DNA of 64,000 nucleotides from Paenibacillus physcomitrellae (GCF_002240225.1 NZ_CP022584.1:186001-250000); one strand, 5' to 3'; positions 8,364 to 17,691 are shown, counted from the stretch's first letter. Numbers and translations are program-made. Notes: generated by a model not told the origin, from the letters alone.

Positions 8364-9818
8364 ATGGCAACATCTGCAGTAAGCGAAAACAAAAGCGGAG
8401 GATTAAGGGTTGGCGTTCAAAAGTTTGGTCGTCTGCTAAGCGGAATGGTTATGCCGAATATCGGCGCTTTTATCGCCTGGGGCTTGATTACAGCCCTGTT
8501 TATCCCGACCGGCTGGATTCCTAACGAGTATCTGGCAAAACTGGTTGATCCTACTATCAAATATTTGCTTCCACTCCTGATCGGTTACACCGGCGGGGAA
8601 ATGATTCACGGTAAACGCGGTGCCGTTATCGGCGCGATCGCGACCATAGGCGTTATTATCGGTTCAGACATTCCGATGTTCCTTGGCGCTATGATCGTGG
8701 GTCCGATTGCCGCCTGGATCTTGAAGCAGTTTGACCGTGCGGTCGACGGCAAAATCCGCGCCGGCTTTGAAATGCTGGTGAACAACTTCTCGATTGGTAT
8801 TATCGGCGGTTTGATTATGCTCGGAACTTATTCCGGTATCGGTCCTGCCGTTGAAGCTTTGACTACCGTTCTTTCGAACGGTGTAGAATTCCTGGTGAAC
8901 AAGAACCTGCTTCCGCTCGTAAACATCATCATTGAACCTGCGAAAGTGCTGTTCCTGAACAATGCGATTAACCACGGTATCCTGAGTCCAATTGCTGTTG
9001 AAGAATCGGTACGTACGGGTAAATCCATCCTGTTCATGCTCGAATCGAACCCGGGCCCTGGCCTTGGCGTATTGCTGGCTTACTGCCTGGTTGGCAGAGG
9101 TTCGGCGAAACAATCTGCTCCAGGCGCAGTGATCATTCACTTCCTGGGCGGTATTCATGAAATCTATTTCCCTTACATCTTGATGAACCCTCGCCTGATC
9201 CTGGCTGTTATGGCCGGCGGCGTATCCGGTACATTTATGTTCCAGCTGCTCGGTGCAGGTTTGACTGGTCCGGCTTCTCCAGGCAGTATCATTGCTTATT
9301 TCCTGGTAACGCCTAAAGGCGGCTACTTGGCCATGATCGCCGGTGTAGTTGTAGCTGCTGTTGTCTCTTTCCTTCTGTCGGTATTGCTGCTCAAAACAAC
9401 GAAACAGAAAGAGACCGACAACATTGAAGAAGCTGCAGCAAAAATGAAAGACATGAAAGCTGCCGGCGTAACGAAAACAGCTGCTGAGACAACTGGCGCG
9501 AACCAAGCCATCAACGATGCGGTAGTTCAATTGAATCCAGAAGACGTTCACAAGATCGTCTTTGCCTGCGACGCAGGTATGGGTTCGAGTGCGATGGGTG
9601 CTTCGGTGCTTAGAAAGAAAATGCAGCAAGCTAATGTGGATGTAACAGTTGTAAACTCGGCCATCAGTGAAATTCCTTCTGATGCGGACATCGTCATCAC
9701 GCAGAAAACGTTGACGGACCGGGCGAAAGCGAAAATCCCTACAGCTGAGCATATTTCTATCGACAACTTCCTGAAGAGTCCTGAATATGACAAGCTTGTA
9801 GATCGTCTTAAAGATTAA
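8364..9818 (+). CDS. mtlA: PTS mannitol transporter EIICB
   Basis: 484 residues. The first ~345 residues are the multi-pass EIIC channel (MVMPNIGAFIAWG, GYTGGEMIHGKRG, and the GGIHEIYFPYILMNP sugar-site segment). After an Ala/Lys-rich linker (about 350-395) comes the EIIB domain with the phosphorylated cysteine Cys402 in VFACDAGMGSSAMG. It imports mannitol and releases mannitol-1-phosphate. No EIIA domain is fused; that is supplied by mtlF downstream. The ATG at 8364 follows GGGGAGG. It is the first gene of mtlA-mtlR-mtlF-mtlD. Confidence 0.96.
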   Translation: MATSAVSENKSGGLRVGVQKFGRLLSGMVMPNIGAFIAWGLITALFIPTGWIPNEYLAKLVDPTIKYLLPLLIGYTGGEMIHGKRGAVIGAIATIGVIIGSDIPMFLGAMIVGPIAAWILKQFDRAVDGKIRAGFEMLVNNFSIGIIGGLIMLGTYSGIGPAVEALTTVLSNGVEFLVNKNLLPLVNIIIEPAKVLFLNNAINHGILSPIAVEESVRTGKSILFMLESNPGPGLGVLLAYCLVGRGSAKQSAPGAVIIHFLGGIHEIYFPYILMNPRLILAVMAGGVSGTFMFQLLGAGLTGPASPGSIIAYFLVTPKGGYLAMIAGVVVAAVVSFLLSVLLLKTTKQKETDNIEEAAAKMKDMKAAGVTKTAAETTGANQAINDAVVQLNPEDVHKIVFACDAGMGSSAMGASVLRKKMQQANVDVTVVNSAISEIPSDADIVITQKTLTDRAKAKIPTAEHISIDNFLKSPEYDKLVDRLKD

Positions 9819-9838
9819 TTGAGATGAACAAGAGAAAG

Positions 9839-9856
9839 CGCCGGCGGAAGCCGGCG
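9839..9856 (+). other. Intergenic GNRA-loop hairpin between mtlA and mtlR
   Basis: CGCCGGC-GGAA-GCCGGCG is a perfect 7-bp GC stem with a GGAA tetraloop. No true T-run follows, so it may protect the mtlA 3' end or lower downstream expression rather than terminate fully. Confidence 0.6.
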
Positions 9857-9885
9857 TTATTCTCCATTTTTACAGGAGGTGCGGC

Positions 9886-11955
9886 GTGAACCAACTCACC
9901 GCAAGGCAAAGGCAGATTCTGACGTTTTTGCTTGATAGGAAAGAAGAAACGACAGCCGCTGAAATTGCCGAAGAAGCTCGGGTGAGTGTCAGAACCGTTC
10001 ACCGGGAGATGGAAGGGCTGGAGCAGTTTCTGGCCGATTTTGATCTCCACCTTAAGAAGAAGTCAGGTAAAGGAATCGAGCTTGAAGGGACTCAGGCGTC
10101 CATGGATAAGCTCGCCGCTATGCTAAAAGAAGAAAAACCGTCTGAATATACGGTAGAAGAACGAAAGATTTATATCCTGACTTCGCTGCTTCAAGCCGAT
10201 GAGCCTGTCAAGCTGTTTACACTGGCTCATGCTTTAAAAGTAACGGTTCCCACAGTGACTAATGATCTCAACGAGCTTGAGCTCTGGATCAAGCGGTTCA
10301 GGCTGGAGCTTATTCGCCGGCGCGGGTACGGCGTGGAAATCGAAGGCCGGGAGGAAGACAAACGCAGAGCGATCTGCCAACTGGCCGAAGAAAATCTGGA
10401 TCCTTCCGATCTGGTAGGCGCGAGCGAAAATTATCCTCCGCTGCTGCAGAAGCTGCTGAATCTGGCGGGCAAAGATTATTTTATGTTCGTGGAAAGCGCC
10501 TTGTGGAACAGAGGGTCGAAATGGCTGGATGAATTAAGTGAAAAGGCTTATACCCATCTGCTTATTTCCTTGTCCGTAGCCGTGTCCCGGATTCTTCAGG
10601 ACAAGAAAGTGGAAGATAACAACGACGGGTCCGCGTTTTATGGCTTTCGGCCAAGAAATCTGGATGATGCCCAGGACATTGTTGCAGAGCTGTCCGAAGT
10701 ATTGGATATTCCATTTTGCAGCTTTGAAACGAATTATATTGCCCTTATGCTGGATGCCCTACAGGATTCGGCTGCTTCGGAATATTTGACACAGGCCGAT
10801 CTTCTTCATATGGAAATTGTTCAGCAGCTTATTAGGAGTGTGGCCGAGAAAACCGGCTATCCGCTGCAAGGCGACAAATCCTTGCGGGAAGGACTGCTCC
10901 AGCATATCGATCCGGCGCTCAAAAGGCTGCAGGAAGGCTCGCGAATCCGAAATCCGCTGCTGGCTTCCATAAGGAAAGATTACGAGCCTTTGTTTCAAAC
11001 GGTTAAAGAAGCTGTAAGCGATCTGGATTCGGCTCTCGGTGTGCCTGATGAGGAGATCGGCTTTCTGGTGATGCATTTTGGTGCTTCTATTGAACGGCTG
11101 AAAAGACTCCAGCAGGATGTCCGGGCCATCCTCGTATGCAGCAGTGGAATCGGCTCGGCTAAGCTGCTTGCAACACGGCTGGCTAAAGAAATTCCGCAGA
11201 TCGAAATCGTTAGAAACAGTTCCTGGTACGAAGCGGCCAGAATTCCCGAGGAAGATTACGATCTCATTATTTCAACCATTGATTTGCCGCTTCCGCAAAA
11301 CCGTTACATCCGGCTTAGTCCTTTGCTCACCCGGGAAGATATTGAGCGGTTGATTGATTACATCAAAAATACAACCTTCAAGCAAATGGACGCCGGACGT
11401 AAGGCCGGGGGCCGTGAGGACAGGTCGGAAGAGAATTCAAGCTGGGCTGTAGGGCGGATTAAATCGCTGCATACTACGCTGACTGAAATCCTCGTTCTAA
11501 TCGAGCAATTTCGGCTCGGAACTATTGACACAACAGGCCGAGACTTACATTATGCCCTGCTGGAAGCATGCCGGGCGCTTGCGGAAGATTCGATTCTGGA
11601 TGATCCGGATAAGGTGACAAATCTTCTGCTGGAGAGAGAATTGCTGGGCAGTTTAATTATTCCCGACAGCTCTCTTGCGCTGTTCCATACGCGCAGCGCC
11701 CACATTTTGCAGCCCTCCCTGTCCCTGTACAGGCTGAGCCAACCTGTTCGAATGGATGGAGAAACCAATATACAGGTCATGTTGATCATGCTGGGACCCC
11801 GGGAGCTGCCGAAAGAATCGCTTGAGATCTTGAGCGAAATCAGTGCTCTTCTGCTCTGGCCGGATTTAATCCGGCTGATGGAGCAGGGGAGCGAGCAAGA
11901 CATTAAACAGTTTCTAGCGACTGAATTAATGGGATTCTTCAAAAATAAAGTATAA
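9886..11955 (+). CDS. mtlR: PRD-containing transcriptional activator of mannitol genes
   Basis: 689 residues, GTG start at 9886 behind AGGAGGT. In order: an N-terminal winged helix (RQRQILTFLLDRKEETTAAEIAEEARVSVRTVHREM), a second Mga/HTH region (about 85-170), two PRD domains with regulatory histidines (about 190-400), an EIIB-Gat-like domain (VRAILVCSSGIGSAKLLATRL) and a C-terminal EIIA-Mtl-like domain. MtlR is controlled by PTS-dependent phosphorylation of these domains and activates mtlA. Its position between mtlA and mtlF is the arrangement of many Firmicutes. Five bases of spacer after mtlA's hairpin region and 18 to mtlF support one transcript. Confidence 0.94.
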   Translation: MNQLTARQRQILTFLLDRKEETTAAEIAEEARVSVRTVHREMEGLEQFLADFDLHLKKKSGKGIELEGTQASMDKLAAMLKEEKPSEYTVEERKIYILTSLLQADEPVKLFTLAHALKVTVPTVTNDLNELELWIKRFRLELIRRRGYGVEIEGREEDKRRAICQLAEENLDPSDLVGASENYPPLLQKLLNLAGKDYFMFVESALWNRGSKWLDELSEKAYTHLLISLSVAVSRILQDKKVEDNNDGSAFYGFRPRNLDDAQDIVAELSEVLDIPFCSFETNYIALMLDALQDSAASEYLTQADLLHMEIVQQLIRSVAEKTGYPLQGDKSLREGLLQHIDPALKRLQEGSRIRNPLLASIRKDYEPLFQTVKEAVSDLDSALGVPDEEIGFLVMHFGASIERLKRLQQDVRAILVCSSGIGSAKLLATRLAKEIPQIEIVRNSSWYEAARIPEEDYDLIISTIDLPLPQNRYIRLSPLLTREDIERLIDYIKNTTFKQMDAGRKAGGREDRSEENSSWAVGRIKSLHTTLTEILVLIEQFRLGTIDTTGRDLHYALLEACRALAEDSILDDPDKVTNLLLERELLGSLIIPDSSLALFHTRSAHILQPSLSLYRLSQPVRMDGETNIQVMLIMLGPRELPKESLEILSEISALLLWPDLIRLMEQGSEQDIKQFLATELMGFFKNKV

Positions 11956-11973
11956 ACAAAGGTGGAGTTAAAC

Positions 11974-12411
11974 ATGAGTATACTGTCTAAAGAGAAAATT
12001 TTGTTGTCTGCAGCTGCAAAAGATAAATATGAAGCAATCCGCATTGCCGGTGAACTGCTGGTCAAAGCAGGCCATGTTGAACCGGCTTATGTGGATCGCA
12101 TGATTGACCGTGAAAATATCGTATCGACCTATATGGGCAATGGTTTGGCCATTCCTCATGGAACTAAAGAAGGCAAAGACCTGATTCATTCGACCGGCTT
12201 GTCCATCGTTCGTTTCCCGGATGGCGTTGACTTTGACGGGGACGAACCGGCATTTGTAGTTATCGGCATCGCGGGTGCCGGCGGCGACCATATGCAGATT
12301 CTGACCAACGTGGCTATGATCTTCAGTGAAGATGAAAGCTTGGAGCAGGTCATGAACGCTCCTACTGAAGAAGCCATTATGGCGATCTTTGAAGGAGGCC
12401 TTGAAGACTGA
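11974..12411 (+). CDS. mtlF: PTS mannitol EIIA component
   Basis: 145 residues from the ATG at 11974, after AAAGGTGGAG. It is a stand-alone EIIA of the mannitol/fructose type. The phosphorylated histidine is His62 in NGLAIPHGTKEG. It passes phosphate from HPr to EIIB of MtlA. Its TGA shares one base with the ATG of mtlD, indicating translational coupling. Confidence 0.95.
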   Translation: MSILSKEKILLSAAAKDKYEAIRIAGELLVKAGHVEPAYVDRMIDRENIVSTYMGNGLAIPHGTKEGKDLIHSTGLSIVRFPDGVDFDGDEPAFVVIGIAGAGGDHMQILTNVAMIFSEDESLEQVMNAPTEEAIMAIFEGGLED

Positions 12412-13571
12412 TGAAAGCCGTACATTTTGGAGCAGGAAATATCGGACGCGGTTTTATCGGACTGTTGCTTTCCCAGGCAGGTTATGAAGTTACTTTTCTG
12501 GACGTTAACGAGAATTTGGTGAATCATCTCAAGCAGAAACGCGAATATCCGGTTGTGCTGGCCAGCGATCAGCGCGAAACGATCATCGTTCGCAACGTAA
12601 CGGGCATCAACAGTGCCACGGAAACAGAAGCGGCGGTTCAAGCCGTGGCTGAAGCTGACATCATTACAACGGCGGTGGGTGTTAACATTCTGAAGTTTAT
12701 TGCTCCGACCATTGCGGAAGGTTTGAAAAAACGTCTGTCCAGCGGTTCTCCGGCTCCGCTGCATATCATTGCCTGTGAAAATGCCATCGGAGGCAGCACC
12801 CAGCTTAAAGAGCATGTGTATGGTCTGCTTGACGAAGCTACCCGCAGCAAGGCGGACAGTCTGGTAGCTTTCCCGGATGCGGCTGTTGACCGGATCGTTC
12901 CGCTCCAGCAGCACGACAATCCGCTTGAAGTGGAAGTGGAACCTTTTTACGAATGGGCTGTTGACACGTCCCAAATGATTCCAGGCTATACACCGATTGA
13001 AGGTATACATTATGTGGACCGGCTTGAGCCTTACATCGAACGTAAATTGTTCACAGTTAATACCGGTCACTGTTCAGCAGCTTACCGCGGTTATCTGAAG
13101 GGGTATGAACTGATCCAGCAAGCGATGGACGATCAGCAAATCGCCGATGAGCTGTACGGGGTTCTGAAAGAAACAGGCGCTGTAATGGTAGCTAAACATG
13201 GCTTTGACGCGGCGGAACATGAAGCCTATATTCAAAAAATCATGGAGCGCTTCCGCAATCCGGCGCTGAAGGATGAGGTTAACCGGATCGGCAGATCGCC
13301 AATCCGCAAGCTGTCGCCGAACGACCGTCTGGTATCTCCGGCACTGCAGGCTTTTGACCGCGGTTTGTCTTATGACGGATTAGCCAAGTCCATGGCAGCC
13401 GCTCTGCTGTTTGACGTTCAGGAGGACCCTGAAGCTGTACAGATCCAGCAGACGCTGAACGAACGCGGCGCCTCTGAAACCTTGACTCACTTTACGGGGA
13501 TCCCGGCGGATCATCCGGTGCATCTGGCGGCCATCAAGCATTATGAGCAGCTCAAGCAAGCTGTTAAATAA
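12411..13571 (+). CDS. mtlD: Mannitol-1-phosphate 5-dehydrogenase
   Basis: 386 residues. The N-terminal Rossmann fold begins at once with VHFGAGNIGRGFIG. The C-terminal helical domain has the family's lysine region (FTVNTGHCSAAYRGYLKGY). It oxidises mannitol-1-phosphate to fructose-6-phosphate with NAD+. It overlaps mtlF by one base and is the last gene of the operon; a strong terminator follows. Confidence 0.97.
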   Translation: MKAVHFGAGNIGRGFIGLLLSQAGYEVTFLDVNENLVNHLKQKREYPVVLASDQRETIIVRNVTGINSATETEAAVQAVAEADIITTAVGVNILKFIAPTIAEGLKKRLSSGSPAPLHIIACENAIGGSTQLKEHVYGLLDEATRSKADSLVAFPDAAVDRIVPLQQHDNPLEVEVEPFYEWAVDTSQMIPGYTPIEGIHYVDRLEPYIERKLFTVNTGHCSAAYRGYLKGYELIQQAMDDQQIADELYGVLKETGAVMVAKHGFDAAEHEAYIQKIMERFRNPALKDEVNRIGRSPIRKLSPNDRLVSPALQAFDRGLSYDGLAKSMAAALLFDVQEDPEAVQIQQTLNERGASETLTHFTGIPADHPVHLAAIKHYEQLKQAVK

Positions 13572-13618
13572 GCGGAAATGAAATGATTTGGTGATTAAAG
13601 AAAGTCAGCTTCAATTGA

Positions 13619-13662
13619 GAAGAAGTCCCCCGCGCGGCAGCGAAGGGGGCTTCTTGTTTTTT
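13619..13662 (+). terminator. Terminator of the mtl operon
   Basis: AGAAGTCCCCC pairs with GGGGGCTTCTT across a GC-rich loop and is followed by GTTTTTT. Confidence 0.9.
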
Positions 13663-13677
13663 CAGGGAGGCTTGTGT

Positions 13678-13747
13678 TCCTAGGAGAGTGTTCTTAGGAG
13701 AGTGTTCTTTAGTGTGTGTTCTTTAGTCTGTATTCTTTGGTCTGTGT
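13678..13747 (+). repeat. Five-copy degenerate 14-bp tandem repeat
   Basis: Five consecutive 14-base units: TCCTAGGAGAGTGT, TCTTAGGAGAGTGT, TCTTTAGTGTGTGT, TCTTTAGTCTGTAT, TCTTTGGTCTGTGT. The first two differ at one base, and divergence grows along the array. It ends directly before TATGAT (13748-13753), a likely -10 box for the TPR gene. Confidence 0.85.
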
Positions 13748-13810
13748 TATGATAGAGGCAGCTATAAGAGAAGAAGGCAGGGATACATTCGATTGAACTG
13801 AGGGGAAACA

Positions 13811-14668
13811 ATGATTCGTTTTGACGAGTTGTGGGATTATAACCGGCCTGAACATACAGAACAGAAATTCCTTGAAATTGCGGAGCAGTCTAAGAATAAC
13901 GGAGATGCCGGATACATAGCTGAATTATGGACGCAGATCGCGAGAGCGCAAGGTCTTCAAGGCAGGTTTGAAAGCGCCAATGTCTCACTTGACCAGGTTC
14001 TTGTCCTGCTTGGAGAAGAAGAGCTTCCCAGAGCTCATGTCCGTTTTTTGCTGGAAAGAGGAAGGGTGCTTAACTCTTCGGGTCATCCGGCCCGGAGTGT
14101 ACCTTTATTCGTAGAGGCCTGGAACCTGGCACAGCTGCATAACGAGCATGATTTTGCTGTGGATGCGGCCCATATGCTGGGCATTGCTGAAGCTGATCCA
14201 GATACAAGAATGGCCTGGAATTTACAGGCGTTGGACTATGCGGAGAATCATCCTGAAGCGCAGCGCTGGTTAGGTTCCCTATACAATAATATAGGCTGGG
14301 CTCAAGTAGAAGCGGGGCAGCTTGAACAGGCTTATGACATGTTTAGCCTGGCACTTGCTTTCAGGGAGCAGCGGGGGAACGAGGAAACGATATCAATCGC
14401 CAAATGGTGTGTGGCCAAAGTATTGCGTTTAATGGGGCGGGTAACGGAAGCGCTTGAGATTCAGACCTCCCTGTACTATAAAGCCATGGATCAGCAGGGA
14501 CCCACTGGGTACAATTGCGAAGAAATAGCAGAGTGTCTTCTCACTGCAGGCAGACGGGATGAGGCTCACGGGTATTTCAGGAAAGCGTACGAGCTTCTTT
14601 CACAGGATACATGGCTGGTCGAACACGAAGCCGCACGGCTGGCAAGGATCAAAGAACTGGCCCAATAA
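13811..14668 (+). CDS. Tetratricopeptide-repeat protein of unknown role
   Basis: 285 residues, all helical, with at least four TPR-like helix pairs (AELWTQIARAQGLQGRFESA, LYNNIGWAQVEAGQLEQAYDMF, AKVLRLMGRVTEALEIQ, AECLLTAGRRDEAHGYFRKA). No signal peptide, membrane span or enzyme motif is visible. TPR arrays bind peptides or partner proteins. Fifty bases downstream is a HEPN-like gene; the two may be co-transcribed, but a GC-rich palindrome (CCGCGGCCGCGG, 14671-14682) lies between them. Function is not recognised. Confidence 0.8.
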   Translation: MIRFDELWDYNRPEHTEQKFLEIAEQSKNNGDAGYIAELWTQIARAQGLQGRFESANVSLDQVLVLLGEEELPRAHVRFLLERGRVLNSSGHPARSVPLFVEAWNLAQLHNEHDFAVDAAHMLGIAEADPDTRMAWNLQALDYAENHPEAQRWLGSLYNNIGWAQVEAGQLEQAYDMFSLALAFREQRGNEETISIAKWCVAKVLRLMGRVTEALEIQTSLYYKAMDQQGPTGYNCEEIAECLLTAGRRDEAHGYFRKAYELLSQDTWLVEHEAARLARIKELAQ

Positions 14669-14718
14669 GCCGCGGCCGCGGTTGTCCATGATATAGACGT
14701 CAGGAAAGGGGGAGGATT

Positions 14719-15210
14719 ATGCCTTATCGCAATAGCCGCAAGCAGCTTATGGAGCAGCAGCAGTCTAAGGAGCTGTTCTCTTACTTCGGTTTGGCCGTTT
14801 ATTACGGCCAGGCTTTGGAGCAGCAGCTGGTGAACCTGATCATGATGATGAAGCTGGCGGAAGGGAAGGTGCCTACCGAAGAAGATTTGGAGGAGCTTTA
14901 TCACCGCAAGCTCGGCAATTCCCTCGGTCAGCTGGTGAATGAGATCCGGCACCATTTTTCTTTCACGGAGGAAGAGACGGAAGAGCTGGTTTCCATCTGG
15001 AAAGACCGCAACCGGATTGTCCATGACTATTTCAAGGAACGTATCCTTGAAACCTTCAGCGAAGAAGGCCGGAAAGCGATGATTGATGAGCTGAAGCAGT
15101 TCAAAGACCGGGCGAAGCGGCTGGAGGATAAGCTCCAGCAGTACACGCGGCAGCTGTATGAGCAGGTTGAAGGGCTTGAGGAGAAAGAGGAAGCCGGCAG
15201 GCTGGAATAG
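14719..15210 (+). CDS. Small helical protein with HEPN-type RX4HXY motif
   Basis: 163 residues; ATG after AAAGGGGGAGG. It is helical throughout, with a charged coiled C-terminus (about 118-160). Residues 97-104 read RNRIVHDY, which fits the RX4HXY active-site motif of HEPN ribonuclease toxins of the HepT/DUF86 kind. HepT normally pairs with the nucleotidyltransferase antitoxin MntA, but no such gene is adjacent; the neighbour is a TPR protein. It could be a lone HEPN-fold RNase, or a non-catalytic relative using the same fold. The motif is seen; nuclease function is inference. Confidence 0.65.
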   Translation: MPYRNSRKQLMEQQQSKELFSYFGLAVYYGQALEQQLVNLIMMMKLAEGKVPTEEDLEELYHRKLGNSLGQLVNEIRHHFSFTEEETEELVSIWKDRNRIVHDYFKERILETFSEEGRKAMIDELKQFKDRAKRLEDKLQQYTRQLYEQVEGLEEKEEAGRLE

Positions 15211-15237
15211 CCCGCACTAGATAGAATTGCTAAAATC

Positions 15238-15285
15238 TTGAATGATTGAATGGTTGAAGTGTTGAAATATTCAAATGTTGGACGG
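15238..15285 (+). repeat. Six-copy degenerate 8-bp tandem repeat
   Basis: Consecutive units TTGAATGA, TTGAATGG, TTGAAGTG, TTGAAATA, TTCAAATG, TTGGACGG, beginning 28 bases after the stop of the HEPN-like gene. Confidence 0.7.
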
Positions 15286-15324
15286 CTTATAAATAAGTGT
15301 CTGTAATTCCTAGAAACAATTAAA

Positions 15325-15363
15325 CACAAAAAGGCTGAACCCTCCATGGGTCAGCCTTTTTGT
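15325..15363. terminator. Bidirectional terminator between convergent genes
   Basis: ACAAAAAGGCTGAACCC pairs with GGGTCAGCCTTTTTGT around a short TCCAT loop, with an A-run before and a T-run after. It serves the HEPN-like gene on the plus strand and the ABC exporter operon on the minus strand. Confidence 0.9.
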
Positions 15364-15430
15364 ATGAAAGAAAAATCAGCCTAAAATGCATTCAACCTTC
15401 TTGTTGAAGAACCGTTCCCAGGATAAATTG

Positions 15431-15503
15431 TTAGAACAAATCATAAGAACAAAACTTTAAAACAAAACTTTAAGACAAATAAGACAAATCCTTAAGACAA
15501 ATT
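15431..15503 (+). repeat. Degenerate ~13-bp A-rich tandem repeat at the exporter stop codon
   Basis: Loose units built on TAAGACAAA: TAAGAACAAAACTT, TAAAACAAAACTT, TAAGACAAA, TAAGACAAATCCT, TAAGACAAATTC. The array contains the stop codon of the minus-strand ABC gene (15492-15494). Confidence 0.6.
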
Positions 15504-17675
15504 CGGCAGAGGCGAAGCTGCTGCTGGCCGTTTGGATTCATGGGACGCTCCGGCGGATCCGGCAGCGGGCGCCGACGATCCCTGAGTCTTCGGCAAATCC
15601 GAATCGCCAACCGTGGAGCTGGAGCCGCTATCTTGATCTTGCCCGGAGCCATTCTCTGCGGCATCCGCTATGCCGCCCTGCAGGCGGTACATTTGGTAAT
15701 AACGTCCGCCGAGAGCAAGCAGCTCATCGTGGGAGCCGCGTTCCACGACTTCGCCTTTGTGCAGCACCAGAATCTGGTCGGCGCTGCGGATGGTGGAAAG
15801 GCGGTGGGCGATGATAAACGTCGTGCGCCCTTTCTTCAGCACCTCAAGCGCGGATTGGATCAGCGCTTCGGTTTCGGTATCGATGTTGGCCGTGGCCTCA
15901 TCGAGAATGAGGATGGCCGGGTCGAAAGCCAGCGCCCGGGCAAAAGAGATCAGCTGCCGCTCGCCAGCGGAGAGCGTGCTGCCTTTTTCCACGACCGGCT
16001 CGTCAAGACCGCCCGGCAAATGGGCCAGGATGCGGTCGGCGCCGACATCCTTTAATGCTTTCTCGACCGTTTCGCGGGAGATTCGGCTGTCGCCGAGACT
16101 GACGTTGCTGGCGATCGTTCCGGTGAACAGATAAGGATCCTGCAGCACGATGCCCATATGCTGGCGGATCCACTGCTTCGGCAGGCTGGTGACCTCCTGG
16201 CCGTCGATACGGATGGAGCCTTTCTGAGGATCATAGAACCGGAACAGCAGGTTGATGATCGAGCTTTTTCCCGAGCCGGTGTGGCCGACAAGCGCTACGG
16301 TTTCGCCCTGCTTGGCAGTGAAGCTGATGTTTTTCAGCACATAATCTTTCTTATAAGCAAAAGAAACGTCGTCGAATTCCACATTGCCTTTGTAACGCGG
16401 CATGCTGCCGTCCGTCACGTCCACGCCGGGCTGATCCATCAGCTCGAATACGCGGCCTGCGGATACGAGAGAGGAGTCCAGCGCTGCCAGCTGGTTGACC
16501 ATGCCTGTAATCGGCTGGAACAAGCGGCCGAGGACGTCGACGAAGGCGTACAACACGCCAAGCGAAACGATGCCTGTTGCAGACAGGTACGCCCCGCCGA
16601 AATACCAGAGCACCACGGCAAAAGCGAGATTCCGGATCACGTTAACCAGGTTGTGGGAGGTCAAGGCGTTCAGGTTGAGCATTTTGTTCTGGTGTTTCAT
16701 GTAATCGTCGTTTAAGGCTTCGAATTCATCGCTTGTTTGCTGCTGGCGGCGGAATACCCGGATCACCGGCATGCCCTGGATGGATTCGTTAATGATGGCG
16801 TTGATTTCGCTCAGCCGGGAGCGGATGATCGTGTTGTATCGGGTCGCAAACTTGCGGTAAAGCACCACCCAGGCCGCGATGACAGGAATGACGAACAGGC
16901 AGATGAGGCCAAGCCGGAAATCAAGCAGGAACAGGGCCACATAAACGCCGAGCATATTGACGATCCCGGAGAAAAAGTTGGATAAAACCGCGATAAACAA
17001 ATCTTTGACGGCTTCGGTATCGTTTGTCACCCGGGAAACAACTTTACCGGCGGGAAGATTATCAAAATAGTTGACCGGCAGCTTTTGAATATGCCCGTAT
17101 ACATCGATGCGCAGCTTTTGAATGACTCTGTTCGCCGACGATTGCAGCCAATACGTTTTGCCGAACTCCATGAGGATGGAGACGAGCAGGAAGCCGAAAT
17201 AGGCGAGGACCAATGTCCGGATGCCCGGCAGCTCAGGTTTGTAAAAAGCATACAGCTCTTTGGTCGACAGCTTAACGGCCGGGTATTGCAGGCTTTCGCC
17301 GCCTTTGGTAAGGGTCAGTACGCCGCCTTCGAAGGAACGTTCGCCCGTCGTGTCCGGAATCGCTCCTTCAACGAAATAAAACGGCCGGCCGGCTTGGAGA
17401 AGATGCACCTCGCCGCCTTTGGTTTCATCCGCAGCAAAACGGTCGCCGCGTTTATACAGCTTGCCGTTGTAGCTGACCGTTTCGCCGGAAGCGGTGTTGG
17501 TTTCGTAAAAAGGTTTCTCGATCGCCAGCATGTGATTGTCGATCATGTTTCTGGCGATAAACGGGCCGGCCAAATCGGCCGCCACGCCGATCGCCAGCAT
17601 GACCAGCGCCAAAATAAACGTCCTTTTGGCGGTTAAAGCGTATTTAAACAAGGCCTTGCCTGTTTTTGTTTTCAT
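15492..17675 (-). CDS. ABC multidrug exporter half-transporter, BmrD/YheH-like
   Basis: 727 residues from the ATG at 17675; a GTG four codons upstream lacks spacing from AGAGAGG. A six-helix exporter membrane domain precedes a complete ATPase: Walker A GHTGSGKSS, Q-loop VLQDPYLF, signature with altered spelling LSAGERQLIS, Walker B ILILDEATAN and switch His AHRLS. Between the first two membrane helices is a large extracytoplasmic insert (about residues 50-150), as in B. subtilis YheH/BmrD and longer than usual exporters. The C-terminus is a Ser/Gly/Ala-rich tail of about 60 residues. It lies 16 bases after its partner gene and should form a heterodimer with it. Confidence 0.9.
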   Translation of the reverse strand: MKTKTGKALFKYALTAKRTFILALVMLAIGVAADLAGPFIARNMIDNHMLAIEKPFYETNTASGETVSYNGKLYKRGDRFAADETKGGEVHLLQAGRPFYFVEGAIPDTTGERSFEGGVLTLTKGGESLQYPAVKLSTKELYAFYKPELPGIRTLVLAYFGFLLVSILMEFGKTYWLQSSANRVIQKLRIDVYGHIQKLPVNYFDNLPAGKVVSRVTNDTEAVKDLFIAVLSNFFSGIVNMLGVYVALFLLDFRLGLICLFVIPVIAAWVVLYRKFATRYNTIIRSRLSEINAIINESIQGMPVIRVFRRQQQTSDEFEALNDDYMKHQNKMLNLNALTSHNLVNVIRNLAFAVVLWYFGGAYLSATGIVSLGVLYAFVDVLGRLFQPITGMVNQLAALDSSLVSAGRVFELMDQPGVDVTDGSMPRYKGNVEFDDVSFAYKKDYVLKNISFTAKQGETVALVGHTGSGKSSIINLLFRFYDPQKGSIRIDGQEVTSLPKQWIRQHMGIVLQDPYLFTGTIASNVSLGDSRISRETVEKALKDVGADRILAHLPGGLDEPVVEKGSTLSAGERQLISFARALAFDPAILILDEATANIDTETEALIQSALEVLKKGRTTFIIAHRLSTIRSADQILVLHKGEVVERGSHDELLALGGRYYQMYRLQGGIADAAENGSGQDQDSGSSSTVGDSDLPKTQGSSAPAAGSAGASHESKRPAAASPLPNLS

Positions 17676-17691
17676 TGGGGGAAACACCTCT

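Noticed and set aside
8664..9752. A 362-codon open frame on the minus strand inside mtlA
   Set aside because: It lies fully opposite a clear mtlA gene, has no ribosome site and an unnatural composition; it is a shadow of codon use.
15540..16055. Plus-strand open frames (also 16158-16715, 17085-17636) opposite the ABC exporter genes
   Set aside because: Antisense shadows; no ribosome sites and no recognisable protein.
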